Source of the DNA: Diphasiastrum complanatum
Lineage: Eukaryota; Streptophyta; Lycopodiopsida; Lycopodiales; Lycopodiaceae
Direction of reading: 5' to 3'
NCBI GenBank assembly: GCA_029204225.1
Contig: CM055102.1
Coordinates: 29,857,632-29,921,631, forward strand
DNA: 64,000 nt
The translations under genes were made by a program, and so were the position numbers. The notes under the pieces are model-generated. The model saw only the letters and a program-made list of their open reading frames with translations. It ran no database searches and was not told where the DNA came from. How positions within the stretch are numbered: position 1 is the stretch's first letter; each line of letters opens with the position of its first letter. This document shows, in pieces, positions 1 through 10,637 of this stretch.

Positions 1-196
1 CTGCATATCAACCCAGAAAGGCTCCATGAAGAGGATCTCGTGGAAGGCCAAGCCCTCTGGGGTCGTGGACAGGTCCATGGCTGTGAAATCTGCAAAAGTA
101 GCCATGCGCCGCAAATCACCCTTGAGCTTGTGTAGCCGCTCAAGCATGATGAACTAAAAGGCGAAGCGGGTGCGAGTGGGCTTCTTCAAGTCGAGC
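1..196 (-). pseudogene. Exon-like piece of an unidentified gene, one in-frame stop
   Basis: Read on the minus strand, a good splice acceptor (...TTTGTCAATGCAG) ends at about 197. The frame after it reads LDLKKPTRTRFAF, then a TAG stop at 156-154, then about 50 open codons to the window edge (FIMLERLHKLKG ... GLAFHEILF ... EPFWVDMQ). The composition is GC-richer and more protein-like than the flanking repeats, which suggests a real exon. I do not recognise the family. The stop implies either a pseudogene or that the true frame starts at the methionine just after it. The adjacent copia LTR lies about 65 bp upstream, so it sits in the putative intron. Confidence 0.35.
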
Positions 197-261
197 CTGC
201 ATTGACAAACGGAATGAGAGGCACACACAAAACGAGCGAAAAAATAAGAAGCATCTTGAAC

Positions 262-515
262 GTGGCAATAATCAGATATGCAACATCAAGCACCATAAGC
301 AATCATCACAAGAAGGCGGAAGAAGAACACACACTATCACTATCACACTATAGCATGCTGAATGTAAAATGTACAAATGAACCTTGAACCCTGATAGAGA
401 GAAAAAACCTACGAGTAGACTAATAGACTAGCCTACGACTAATTACAGCTGGTAACAACTGTCAACATTAATGTACATCGTAAACAATAACAATGAAGTT
501 TATCATTGATTTCTA
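262..515 (-). repeat. 3' LTR of copia element 1
   Basis: On the minus strand the LTR starts TGTTAGAAATCAATGATAAA at 515, directly after the end of the pol region. It matches the LTR at 25400-25638, which starts TGTTAGAAACCAATG and shares the block TGATTGCTTATGGTG. The inner (3') boundary near 262 is placed where the two copies stop matching, so it is approximate. No matching 5' LTR is seen beyond the gag start at 4609, so no target-site duplication can be tested. Confidence 0.6.
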
Positions 516-589
516 ACACTCTCCCTCAATGATCAAATTACATTCTTCTATTCCTAATAGAGTACGAAACCTCTCAAATTTATATCTAC

Positions 590-1330
590 CTAATGACTTA
601 GTAAAAATATCTGCCATTTGATCTTCAGATTTACAAAAACAAGATCAATGGCTCCATCAAGAATTTTCTCTCGAACAAAATGATAGTGTATTTTGATGTG
701 CTTGGTTCGAGCATGTAAAACTGGATTTTTAGCAAGGCGAATGCAGCTTTGATGGTTGCAAGATATAGCAGTCGCATCCATCTGTGTTTGACCTAAATCC
801 ACAAGCAATCTTCGTAACCATACCGCTTCTTGTGTAGCATTGCTAAGTGCTCGATATTCAGCTTCCGTCGATGATAAGGCTACTGTAGGTTGCTTTTTGC
901 TGCTCCATGAAATTGCAGCTGTACCATAACTGAATGTATGACCACTGGTAGATCGTCTATCATCAATATTACCTGCCCAATCGGCATATGTATAACCTAC
1001 CAACATTGGCGCTTCAGACTGATCATACTTCAAACCAAAATTCAATGTCCCTCGAATGTATCTGAGGATACGTTTAGCAGACTTCTAGTGTGCTTGACTA
1101 GGATCTTGCATAATTTGACTAACAACACCAACAACATAAGAAATATCAGGTCGTGTGTGTGTCAAAATTAATCAAACTACCCACCAGCTGTCTATACAAA
1201 TATGCAGTAAGCTTCATGTTGACATCCATAGGTGTACTCAAAGGCTTACAATCCTGCATATTGAACTTATAAAGCAAATCTCGTGCATATTTGCTTTGTG
1301 TAAGAAAGACCATGTCTTCCTTTTGCCATA
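590..1330 (-). pseudogene. Copia 1 RNase H
   Basis: The frame 1045-590 carries the copia RNase H: YADWAGNIDDRRSTSGH, SWSSKKQPTVALSSTEAEYRAL, then ARTKHIKIHYHFVREKI. The usual catalytic CDNQS reads CNHQS, so an active-site aspartate is lost. The copy at 24.7-25.3 kb still reads FDNQS at this place. The segment 1330-1050 joins RT to RNase H in broken frames. Confidence 0.85.
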
Positions 1331-1331
1331 C

Positions 1332-2302
1332 CTAAATGCCAAGACAATAGTGCATCAATCCTAGATCACTCATGTCAAAAGCATTGGAAAGATCTGATTT
1401 GATTTCATCAATTAACCTCTCATTACTTTCTGTAATAATCAAATCATCCACGTACAAGACAATGAACACTATATCTGAATCTTGCCTTAGAATGTAAAGA
1501 TTAGGATCAACATCACTCTTTACCATTCCCCTTCGCTTGAAGTGGTCATCAATGCAAGAGTACCATGGCCGTGGTGCTTGCTTCAATCCATAAATGGCTT
1601 TGTTGAGCTTGCAAACAAGATGCTCTCTCCCTGGCTCAACAAATCCTTGAGGTTGTACTAAGTACACCTCTTCATCCAGCACTCCATTAAGAAAAGTGGA
1701 TTTAACGTCCATTTGTTGGATCTTCCAACCATGGAAAGCAGAAATAGCAATGATAGAACGTATAGTCACCATCTTAGCTACGGGTGCGAAGGTTTCCTCA
1801 AAATCAATACCTTCTTGTTGCTCAAATCCTCTCGCAACCAACCGTGCTTTGTACTTGTTGAGTTGCCCATCTACTCCATATTTGATCTTATAAATCCATT
1901 TGCAAGTGATAGGCTTCTTACCATCAAGTAGCTCAACCAAATTCCACGTCCTATTTTTTGATATGGCTTCCATTTCTGTTTCCATAGCTGCACGCCACTC
2001 CTTGTGCTCCTTTGCTTCATCAAAAGTTTTGGTTCTTGAGCCTTGAGCACTGAGCCCATCAGGGCTAGATTCATCTCTAATCTTGCAGGAGGTTTTCGAT
2101 TTCTACTTGATCTTCTAAGCTCTCCCTGCTCACTTGATTCGGGAGTATCTCCCTTATTAGCATCACTTGTTACTGACAAGTACCACTTAGGCACTCTCCT
2201 AGGAGTCTCATTATTAACCCTGTCTTTTTCAATTGGCTCTTCCATATCAACACCAACTTCTTTCTTCACCTGTACTTTAGCTTTATCATCAAAGGACTCC
2301 AA
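1332..2302 (-). pseudogene. Copia 1 reverse transcriptase
   Basis: The segment 1985-1332 is one open frame covering most of a copia [63 protein letters not shown], and the catalytic box LYVDDLIIT, which is intact, followed by SDLGLMHYCLGI. The segment 2302-1871 encodes the integrase-RT linker, with the basic patch ELRRSSRNRKPPAR typical of this position. The frame is interrupted on both sides. Confidence 0.9.
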
Positions 2303-3248
2303 TTGTCAATTTTATTTGGTCATTTTGACCCATCTCGTCAAAAGTAGCATCTCTGGAAATCACGATCTTTTGTGCATCTGTTTCATACATCGTGTATGCC
2401 TTGGCTCTTTCATCATATCCAAGGAAATTACACTTAACAGCTTTTGCATCCAGCTTCCTCTGTTTTTCATCAGGCACATGAGCGTAAGCATCACAACCAA
2501 ATACTCGTAAATGAGAAACATTAGGTTTCTTTCCAATAAAAGCTTCGTAAGGTGTCTTTTACCCTCCACGGACTTCGTAGGACACCGATTCAAGATATGA
2601 GTAGTTGTGTTGCATGCTTTTGCCCAAAAAGTATTTTGCAAACCCTTGCTCTTAAGCATTGCCCTAGCCATCTCCACAATGGATCTGTTTTTCCGTTCTG
2701 CAACTCCATTCTGTTGTGTTGAATAGGGTGCAGTAGTTTGTCTCTTGATCCCTTGATCCTTGCAAAAATTCATAAACTCTGTTGAAAAATACTCACCTCC
2801 ACCATCTGATAAGAGGGTCTTAATATAACAACCTGTTTGTTTTTCAACTAGAGCCTTGAACTCTCTAAACTTGGCAAAAGCATCAGATTTCTGCTTATGA
2901 AATAAATCCAGATATGTCTACTATAGTCATCAATGAATGTGATGAAACAGTAACAACCACTAATGGACCTCGTTTGTATTGGTCCACACAGATCACTATG
3001 AACAAGATCAAGAATGCCATTGGCTCTTTTGCTCCATCTTTGGGAAATCTCTCTCTATGCTGTTTTCCCAAAATGCAACCCTCACAAATTTTTCCTTCAA
3101 AAGAGATATCAGGCAATCCAACAACTAGATTACCTCTTTTAAGGATTTGTAAGCTTTGAGCACTAATATGACCAAACCTTTGATGCCAAAGGTCACTTTG
3201 ACTATCAACAGTGCTTACCATAGCTTGAGTAAAAGATCTCGCATTCAA
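2289..3248 (-). pseudogene. Copia 1 GAG-pre-integrase and integrase remnants
   Basis: The segment 3248-2895 carries the zinc-binding pre-integrase module: LWHQRFGHISAQSL, then CEGCILGKQHRERF, giving the expected HHCC pattern. The segment 2773-2360 carries the end of the integrase core (YSTQQNGVAERKNRSIVEMAR, with the catalytic glutamate in VAERKN) and the post-core WAKA..TTTHILNRCPTKS. Part of the catalytic core between about 2895 and 2775 is in other frames. Several frameshifts make it non-functional. Confidence 0.8.
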
Positions 3249-3257
3249 TTTGTAGAG

Positions 3258-3641
3258 TCAACTCCTGTTGACTCTAGCTCCTGTAGCAATCACTTTGTGG
3301 TGATTCTTGATGTCTTTGACAAGACATTTGTCGCTGTCAAACTCAACCTTGAGTTGTTGATCAGCCATCGTCCCAACAGATAGTAGATTGTTAGCTAAGC
3401 CAGGTACATATTGCACATTGCTTATCCACTTTATCTTCCCACTGGCTAACTTCACTTGTTCCACTCCAAATCCTTTAACAGATAGTGATTGGCCATCGCC
3501 TTGTCCAACTTCATCACCATTGTGAGTTTCCTTGAGTTTTGAAAACCACTCTTTCCTTGAAGTCATGTGCTTGGACGCACCTCTATCAATGTACCAGGTA
3601 TCCTTAACTTCATCAGTTGTCATTAATGTTGTAATGAACAA
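3258..3641 (-). pseudogene. Copia 1 aspartic protease domain
   Basis: The frame contains WYIDRGASKHMTSRKEWF, the copia protease signature. The active-site triad normally reads D-S/T-G and here reads D-R-G, so the enzyme is predicted to be dead. The downstream flap region (VKLASGKIKWISNVQYVPG, LANNLLSVG) is well preserved. In intact elements this protease matures the Gag-Pol polyprotein. A frameshift or stop separates it from both gag and integrase. Confidence 0.8.
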
Positions 3642-3781
3642 GTTTGAACTCTCACCTATATCATTTTCATATTGATCATCATCTTATTGATGTTCATCAG
3701 CATAATTGTCTTCATAATAATCATCATCAAATTGATGTTGATCAGCATAATTGCCCGCTTGCCATTTGCCTTTTCTTTGTT

Positions 3782-4609
3782 CTATCTCCTTCTGTTTCTT
3801 GAAGCATTCACGCTCCCAATGGCCAGGTTTGTTGCAGTACCTACAATTTCCAGGTTTATTTTGTCTTGAATAGTCGCGTCCTTGACCTCGGCCTTGACTT
3901 GCTCATGAAATTGTTGAAATGATCCCCGGCTTGAGTTTCCTCCTCTCGATTGATACCTTCCACAGCCAAATCTTCCACCTCGTCCTCTAACTGCAAGAGC
4001 TTGATCATAGCCCCTGTTACGATGATTCAAGTTCTCTTGACGTTGCTCTTCCTGCAAAAGCAATCCACCTAGTTCTTCATAGGTTGAAAGATTTTCTCTT
4101 GTGGCTATACTCGTCACAAACATCTGATGTGACTCACTCAGACTATTCAATGTCAATCGTACGATCTCAGGATCTTGTACTCGCTCTCCAACTGCTGCTA
4201 ATTGGTCACGAATTTCTTTGATCTTCAGTATGTGATCGGCAATAGTTGCACCATCATCCATCCGCATTGTATGCAACTTCGTCTTTAGAAATAGTATTCG
4301 AGATGTATTTGTTGTTTCAAACAATGCCTTCAATGTATCCCATGCTTCTTTTGGTCCTTCTGAATCCGAAATATAGGGAATAATCGCATCTCTAACTGAT
4401 AAGTTGATGACATTTTGGGCTTTCCGTTTTCTCCTGTCAAATGCCCGTTGATCTTCTTCAATCACTGGCCTTGTCTCTTCACCTGTCACGATCTCCCATA
4501 GCTCCTTTTCCATCAAAATGTTCTTCAGTTTGAATTTCCAAACTGCATAGTTGCCGGCACCTTCCAATTTGCTTGACTCATTGAGGACACTCTCGCTTAG
4601 AGTTGCCAT
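3782..4609 (-). pseudogene. Copia 1 gag (capsid/nucleocapsid)
   Basis: The frame opens with ATG at 4609 (MATLSESVLNESSKLEG). It carries the UBN2-type copia gag core, with NYAVWKFKLKNIL, LWEIVTGEE, then TNTSRILFLKTKLHTMRM. The CCHC nucleocapsid knuckle (CRYCNKPGHWEREC) is encoded near 3795-3840 but in another frame, so a frameshift of one or two bases near 3890 separates capsid from knuckle. In the intact family this protein forms the virus-like particle and packages the RNA. The gag fragment at 57.8-58.3 kb starts with a closely related sequence. Confidence 0.85.
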
Positions 4610-4699
4610 TACTGGATAGATGAGTCCGGATCACAAAAAATGGCTCAGTCTGAGCACACAACCTGTCTCCAAATTTTATCACACCACAGAACTATATAT

Positions 4700-4948
4700 A
4701 TTTGGTTGTACACCTGATATCGGTACGACGCGCGAGTTTACGACTGCTCAAGATTCTCTTTAGCTCGCGCGCGTGGATCCGATATTGGTATGGATCTGCG
4801 ATATCGGTGTGATGCGCGAATGTACGAATGCTCTGGATTTTCTTTACCTCTGGCGCGTCGATCCGATATTGGTACTGATATGTGATATCGGTATGACGCG
4901 CGAACCCTAAACCCAAGCACGCAGACCCTAAACCCTAAACTCACACAC
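4700..4948. repeat. Tandem repeat of about 95 bp ending in telomere-type CCCTAAA units
   Basis: The block GATATCGGT.CGACGCGCGA...CGATATTGGTA recurs about 2.5 times (starts near 4717, 4798 and 4886). It is GC-rich and dense in CGCG, unlike its surroundings. The last copy runs into ACCCTAAACCC..AGACCCTAAACCCTAAAC at 4904-4940, a short interstitial array of the plant telomere motif. A minus-strand reading gives a repeated peptide (HTDI..YQYRI), which I regard as a by-product. Confidence 0.7.
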
Positions 4949-4951
4949 ACA

Positions 4952-5476
4952 CTGTTACGGCCCTAATGGGGGTTTGTACCATTAGGGGCTGTCTTGGTCG
5001 TAGGGGGCAGGCCTAATCTGGATAGTAGTCGAGTAGGACCATGGGGGTCACACCCGCATGCGGTATAGGCATGTGTGTTGCATCCTAGTATGGGATAGGA
5101 TGTACATGCAATGTGCTTATGCATGAGTCTTGACTATTATGGGTTAGGGGTACCTACATGCAGTGGACATGCATGGGGGATTGGCATGATCAATTAGAGT
5201 GCTTCCATGTGGATTCAGTGCATGGGCAGGTGGGGTTGGCTATATCTCTATATATACCCTCACCAGTGTCTATGAGGATTATGGAAGAGTCTGTGGCCAT
5301 TATGCTGTCAGTTTGTGAAGCACTCTTCCTGTGGCTTGCCTATCTCCTGGATTGCTCGGGGGCTAGACCAGTATTGGGTCTAGGTTTGGTTGGGACGGTT
5401 TCGTCTACTGCAATCCTCCCTCGGTGTTCTAGGAAGCTCTATCTCGGTTGGGAGTCTTGGGGGACTTATTACACAC
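4952..5476 (+). repeat. Solo-LTR candidate
   Basis: The segment starts TGTTACGGCCC and may end ...CTTATTACACA. It contains a TATA-like stretch (CTCTATATATACCC) at about 5250. Its second half (CGGGGGCTAGACCAG...TCTAGGTTTGGTTGGGACGG) resembles the LTR at 35990-36516, which has GGGGGCTAGATCC...TCTAGATTTGGTGGGTGG. No polypurine tract, primer-binding site or retroviral coding sequence adjoins it, and no target-site duplication is clear because the 5' flank is a CA run. Confidence 0.35.
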
Positions 5477-5485
5477 CATGTCTCG

Positions 5486-5507
5486 TACACACACACACAC
5501 ACACACA

Positions 5508-5591
<84 letters not shown>

Positions 5592-5685
5592 TCACCACAC
5601 ACACACACATGCACACACAAATCAACTAACCCCCCCCCCCCCACACACACACAAATCAACACACACACACACACACACACACACG
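5486..5685. repeat. (CA)n(CT)n(CA)n compound microsatellite
   Basis: Long CA runs flank a CT run, followed by a C-run and more CA. Reading frames through it are artefacts of the repeat. A separate C-run lies at 5855-5870. Confidence 0.95.
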
Positions 5686-5844
5686 CCATAACCCACCCAC
5701 ATGCAATCCATAGCTCTCCCTCACCCACCATAGCTCTCTCTCCCTCACTCACCATAACTCTCTCTCCCGCCCTCTTTCTCTCCTCTCTCGCTAGCCCAAA
5801 ACGCTTCTGCGGACTGTTTCGTTGCTACATGTGTGCTGGTAGCT

Positions 5845-6284
5845 CTAGGAACATCCCCCCCCCCCCCCCCTGTGACTAGGCCCTGCCTCTAAATCTTCTC
5901 CAGGCCCTGCACCTGCACTAGGTCCTGGACCTACTCTAGTCCCTGCTCCTGCCACTGACCCATGAAAAGAGCTCTGAGATGGTCTTAATGGCTCAAGAGA
6001 CGTACCATCGAGCCTGTATGTGTCCATCAATCTCTCCACCTCTGTATCTGATATGCGGGGACAAATGGATATGCCCATCCCCCGTCGTTCTGGCCTAGTG
6101 AGCCGTAGTAAGTGGGCCCTGACCGTGGTAAGAGAACCAGTAAAGACCCCACCACAATGTAGGCATCTCCATCTACGGGCACTAGATGCCTGGTGCATAG
6201 CCACATCCCCCTCTGTCAACTCAACCTCGGACCAAATGCCTCTACCAAGGACCGACATCGTGTGAATCTGTCAATGTATCATAC
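5845..6284 (-). pseudogene. BED-type zinc-finger exon, possible hAT transposase N-terminus
   Basis: On the minus strand a splice acceptor (CTTTTGCAG) ends at 6285. The first ATG after it, at 6258, opens a 137-codon frame. Residues about 28-65 read RRWRCLHCGGVFTG, VRAHLLRL, GISICPRIS. This matches the spacing of plant BED fingers found at the start of hAT transposases and related proteins (C-x2-C, then H, then the GI..C segment). The rest is low-complexity (G, P, S and A rich) and ends in the poly-C tract at 5855-5870, where the frame dissolves. No transposase core or dimerisation domain follows. It may be an exon of a domesticated hAT-like gene or a transposon fragment. Confidence 0.45.
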
Positions 6285-6559
6285 CTGCAAAAGAGGAAGC
6301 AAGCAATCACATGTCAGTACATTCCGTTGGTAGCAACAACATTCGGATTCCACATATTCATTCACAGCATTCAATTGCTTACAACAACCCTAAACCCAAC
6401 ATAAAAAAAAAACTGCCATTTTGTTGCATCGACAACAGGTTCAAGCTTCAAAACGTGTCCTGGACCTTGAACTCATCAAAACAAGCATCCTAGGCATTCC
6501 TATGGGAATGAAAAAACACAATGCAACTTCGGACTGCAACTCAACCCTAAACCCTAAAA

Positions 6560-6870
6560 AACACACGTGATTTGGACATGCCATTGAAAACTTTCTCTAC
6601 AAGCGATAACAGTCGAAACTAATAGCACAAGCATGTTTGTGGGCATGAAGAAACACAGTTTAGCCTCAATCTGCACCTCAATCGGATAACTACATGACAG
6701 TTTACAAAAGAGCCGCAAACACATGGAAAAGGGGCATGAGATGAGATTCATATCTTTTGCTACAAGCAATAATGGGGAAAACTAACAGCATGAGCATGTC
6801 TGTGGGGTTCAGAACAAATGAATCGAAACTAAAAACCATTTCATTACGTTGCCTACAGCTCCTTCCATGA
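6560..6870. repeat. Diverged direct repeat of about 155 bp
   Basis: The block 6598-6665 (CAAGCGATAACAGTCGAAAC, AGCACAAGCATGTTTGTGGG) is repeated in altered form at 6762-6830 (CAAGCAATAATGGGGAAAAC, AGCATGAGCATGTCTGTGGG). CCCTAAACCC motifs occur at 6395 and 6548. No coding sequence is recognised between 6300 and 6960. Confidence 0.5.
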
Positions 6871-6979
6871 GCTTCCAAGATGTGAAGCCAAAACTTATCT
6901 AAAACCGTCTTGGAGAGAAATGCCACTGCCTCGTCGCTGCCACCATGCTGATCACACACTGAACAATGCTCCAAGATGG

Positions 6980-6982
<3 letters not shown>

Positions 6983-7049
<67 letters not shown>
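6983..7049. repeat. (CT)n microsatellite
   Basis: Uninterrupted CT dinucleotides for about 67 bp. The serine/leucine and arginine/glutamate open frames through it are artefacts. Confidence 0.95.
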
Positions 7050-7051
<2 letters not shown>

Positions 7052-7422
7052 AGAATGCAAAAAATTTCATGTGGGCCGCGTGCTGCCTGCTCGTGGCCTG
7101 CATAAAAAAATTTGCATTTTTTTTGCACGTTCCGAGACCACGTTTCTGGTCCCGGAACGCTGGCATTGCGGGATCCAGAACGTTTTTGTTTCGGATCGCG
7201 ATCCGTTGCATTTGTGATTCTAATGATGATTCCATGTTCCGGAATTCAGAATTATAATCTACATGTTATCCATTAACACTAAGAAAGCACTTGTTTTTGA
7301 CATAATTGAAGGTAGAAATTGAGGGAGGGGGGAAGAAAAACCCTAAAACCGATTCGCCGGTTCGAACCTGGAGAAGCCGGTTCTTGTCCGATTCAAACAC
7401 GGTTCGAAAAGGCGATTCGAAA

Positions 7423-7566
7423 AGTTATGGACTTGGCTCATTACATTCGCCGCGTCCATTTACATTTACTTTACTTTATGCATAAGCAGGCCTTGGGCCC
7501 TTTTTTATTCATTAGTGACACTTAGACTATATGGTTGGCCTTTGGCCTTATTATTCATTATTAGGC
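7423..7566 (+). repeat. Truncated 5' LTR of the gypsy-like element
   Basis: This 144-bp block (starts AGTTATGGACTTGGC) is identical base for base to 11040-11183. It joins directly into gag coding sequence at 7567, so the rest of the 5' LTR, the primer-binding site and the start of gag are deleted. Identity over the whole block points to a recent insertion or recent conversion. Confidence 0.75.
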
Positions 7567-7570
7567 TAAG

Positions 7571-9289
7571 ACTGATCCTCAGAAGATCCAGTTGGCTGCT
7601 TTACATTTAGATGGACGCGCCGCCACGTGGTGGCGAGTTTATAGAGCTAATCCTGGTCGGGAAGGCCTCCATTTATGGCATACTTTTCGCCGTGACCTCC
7701 GTCATGCTATGATTGACCCTCAGTGGCTCGACCGCCAATGTGATACATTTTGTAGTCTCACTCAGACCAGTGATCTTGCTTCTTATACAGATCAGTTTAT
7801 GGAGCTTTCTTATTTTTTCACAGATCTACAGCCCACTGAGCTTATTTCTCGTTACATTGCTGGGCTTCGTGGTGCTTTACGTTATGATGTTTCTTCCTTC
7901 CGTCCTCCCACACTTGTTGAGGCGATGTCTCTTGCCAGTACTTTACAGCATAAGTACTCTGACACTCTTCCTTCCTGCTTCTCCCGACCTCATCCTTCTG
8001 CTTCATCTTTTTCCGCTACGTCCACCCCTACACCTGCCCCTTCTGTTCCAGCTCTCTCCATTGTCCCTTCGTCTCCTCGTCCTCCGACTCCTCGACCTGC
8101 TTTTGTCCGACGTTACACGTTTGCAGAGTTCGCTGACCTTCAGCAACAGCGTCTTTGCTTTCGTTGTAAGAGTCCTGACCATTTTGCCCGTGATTGCCGT
8201 CAGCCTCTCCCTACTACTACTGCTGGTTTTTACCATGAGGGCACTACTCCAGATGATTCCGATATCTACATTCATATTTCTGATGAGCCTGACCTATCCT
8301 CTGAGCCTTCCACTGATTTACTTCCTGCTACTTGCCATGCTCAGCTTGCCTATGCTACTTGGATAGGGTGTCCTAGTCCTCACTCCATTCGGTTACGTGT
8401 ACGTCTTACAGGTCGTGAGTATATTGCTTTAGTTGATACTGGCAGCACTCATTCTTTTATTAGCAGTTATATCACTAGTCGGATCCGTGCTTCACCTGTT
8501 CCTGCTTCACAGCCTCTCACAGTTGAGGTTGCTAGTTCCCATTCTTTTCTTAGTTCTTAGATGTTTCAGCGTTTACCATACCGCATTGAAGATTTTTCTG
8601 GACAGGCAGTTCTTTACATTATTCCTATGGAGCATTATGATCTTATCCTTGGTGCTGATTGGTTTGCATCTCTTGGAGCCGTTACACTGGACTTGACACA
8701 TCAAACATTGACATTTGTACATGATGCAGTTACACACTCACTTGTTGGCATTGATTCTCAGGGAGACTTCCAGTTGGTTATCGGGAAGCAGTTTATGCGT
8801 AGCCTGCCAAAGGCTGACGATGCAGCTCTTCTTTCCATTCAGAGTACATCAGTTGCTGCTTTTCTTTCACCATCCGTGGGTCCTCTTCCTCAGGTTGATG
8901 CTACTTCGGATTTACAGGTTCTTGTTGTGTGCCTTGCACCTATATGTCGTGATTCACATATATCGTATTCAGTGGTCATTCTTGGTTTCATTGATATTGA
9001 GGCCGTATACCTTGCTGGTATTTCTACTATTGCTTTTGCACATACTTCAGATAGCCCTCCTGGTTCGGTGGTTGGTGCAGTATCTTCTCCATTGGTCTCT
9101 ATATCTCCATCTCTTGAGTCTGTTATGGCCGATGTTTCTACTAATTTCTATGGGGTTCTTCATGGGTCCACGTTTGATGGTTCCCTCGCTATTGGTGATC
9201 AGGTTGTATCTTCTTTCGTGCTTTACTCCATGGATCTCTGCTTGAGGTTTGTGATCTGCCTCATGATATTTCTACGGTTCCTGACATGA
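7571..9289 (+). pseudogene. Gypsy gag-protease, one in-frame stop
   Basis: The frame lacks its natural start and begins inside gag (IQLAALHLDGRAATWWRVY). The retrotransposon gag domain (LHLWHTFRRDLRHAM, SLASTLQHKYSD) spans roughly residues 1-130. It is followed by a P/S-rich linker and a CCHC knuckle, CFRCKSPDHFARDC, at about 8155-8200. The aspartic protease follows, with intact D-T-G in YIALVDTGSTHSFIS (8420-8460). A single TAG at 8558-8560 interrupts it, and the same frame resumes with YRIEDFSGQ and YDLILGADWF, typical of the end of gypsy protease. After about 8950 the frame is open but shows no RT signature, and it ends at 9289. Confidence 0.85.
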
Positions 9290-10637
9290 TTCATGCGCCT
9301 TTGGCCCTTACTGTTATACATTTTTCATCCGAGAATATTTGCCAGATGGTCACTATTACTTATCTAGGGTATTTATATGCTGGGATCTTTCTAGATGAGT
9401 ACACGAACATCCTTCCGTCTCCTGGTGTTTCTACATATAGGTTTGCTGCAGTCCATGTGGATGGTATACACTTTTGGGTTCATGCGACTAATTCCTTTTT
9501 ACCTCTTGATATTTGGCATTCCTGGTTATTACGTATCGCTTGGATTTCATTTGGACCTATTGCTCACACTACTGCTTCATTTTCAGCTATGGATATATGG
9601 CATTCCTGGTTATTACATGTAGCTTGGTTTTCATTTGGACCTGTTGATTGGTGCTGGTTTTTCCATATTACTGATCGCCTATGGTGCGGATATCTCTATG
9701 ATTATGCATGTGGCTCTCTATCTGTTCCTTGGATTGTTGCTCATTGTCAGGCTTGGCATATCCTGATGGCTTGGGTTATTGCCTCCGTTCCAGCTATTGT
9801 TTGTCTGGGTGATCTTCTGGTTCCCTGTCATTTCAAGTTGCTCCATATCGCTTGGTCTCCGATGCTGAGTTACCACTTTGTTCTGGTGTTCCAAGACCAT
9901 CAGGGTACCTTGAGAAAATTCCTTCTCCTCTCTTGGATAGTTTTTGGGGATGTTGCCGCCATATACTTCAGTGTTGCTCATATGTGCTTTGATACTCATT
10001 CCTAGCTACACGTGGATATTGCTCCGATTCTTGCTACTGATGTTGCGGATCCTGTTCCTCGTTCCAGTGCATTTCTTCTGTTCCTCACTTGTGCTCCTGG
10101 TGTGTACTTTGGGATTACACTTGCGGCCAGTTCCGATGGCTCATCCGATTCTCCATCCGTTTTTGGTGTATCCTATGATGGATTGGTATGTCCATATGAG
10201 GCCTTTCTGGATGAGTTTTTCGCCTACAGTTTGTCAGTTGGGGCCTCTACTATTTCTAGATTTGTTGCTACTATTTTCATGCATCGTGTCTTTTTAGATG
10301 GGTACCGTATACCATTGCTACTTTTCATTCATGGGCCCTATGGATACCTTGGGCTTTTGACCATGTTGGTGCATATTTCTCCATTTTAGCTATCCTTTGT
10401 CAGGATGATCTCCTTGGTGCTAGTCTTCCGATGCTGCTATCTTTTCTTGGGGCACCTTGCACATATGGTTGATGGTTACGTGTATCATGCGGCTGTTCGC
10501 GATGAGTGTCCATCTCTTTTCCAGTCTCCTTATTGGCTTCCTGTTGCTGATGCAGTTCTACCTTCTTGGGCTTTTTGGATACCTTGGTATGATGTCCTCT
10601 ACTAGCTTGGGCATTACAGATACCTTGGCACTCCTGG
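9290..10637 (+). other. Pyrimidine-rich spacer replacing the pol core
   Basis: No domain is recognised. A motif GGCATTCCTGGTTATTAC.T.T.GCTTGG occurs at 9514-9540 and 9599-9625, with a looser copy at 10666-10693, so part of the stretch arose by local duplication. Plus-strand frames are hydrophobic and minus-strand frames are Q/N/K-rich, both expected from strand-biased composition. I treat the frames as non-coding. Confidence 0.5.

Larger units (their letters stand above)
516..4620 (-). mobile_element. Ty1/copia retrotransposon 1, degenerate internal region
   Basis: Reading down the minus strand, the domains come in the Ty1/copia order: gag (4609-3782), aspartic protease (3641-3258), integrase (3248-2289), reverse transcriptase (2302-1332) and RNase H (1330-590), then the 3' LTR at 515. 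Several frameshifts and stops break the polyprotein, so it cannot be autonomous. The 5' LTR and primer-binding site are missing. Upstream of gag there is only a short leader and then an unrelated tandem repeat at 4700. A second, inverted copy of the family lies at 24262-25638. Confidence 0.9.

Noticed and set aside
4692-4950. Minus-strand repeat peptide (HTDI..YQYRI)
   Set aside because: It is explained by the 95-bp tandem repeat, and it ends in telomere-like DNA without a start or domain.
5158-5879. Open frames of 60-177 codons through the CA/CT microsatellite
   Set aside because: They consist mainly of HTHTHT or SLSLSL (VCVCVC/RERERE on the other strand) generated by dinucleotide repeats; the flanks show no conserved protein.
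6702-7235. 177-codon minus frame with RERERE core and its plus-strand counterparts
   Set aside because: The frame is kept open by the (CT)n tract; the remainder has no recognisable domain.
7345-7425. Possible tRNA gene because of GGTTCGAACC
   Set aside because: The motif lies in a GATTCG-rich low-complexity patch, and no acceptor stem or anticodon arm could be paired around it.
7713-8366. 217-codon leucine-rich 'membrane protein' frame
   Set aside because: It is a shifted-frame shadow of the gypsy gag-protease, whose frame contains the genuine CCHC knuckle and protease motif.
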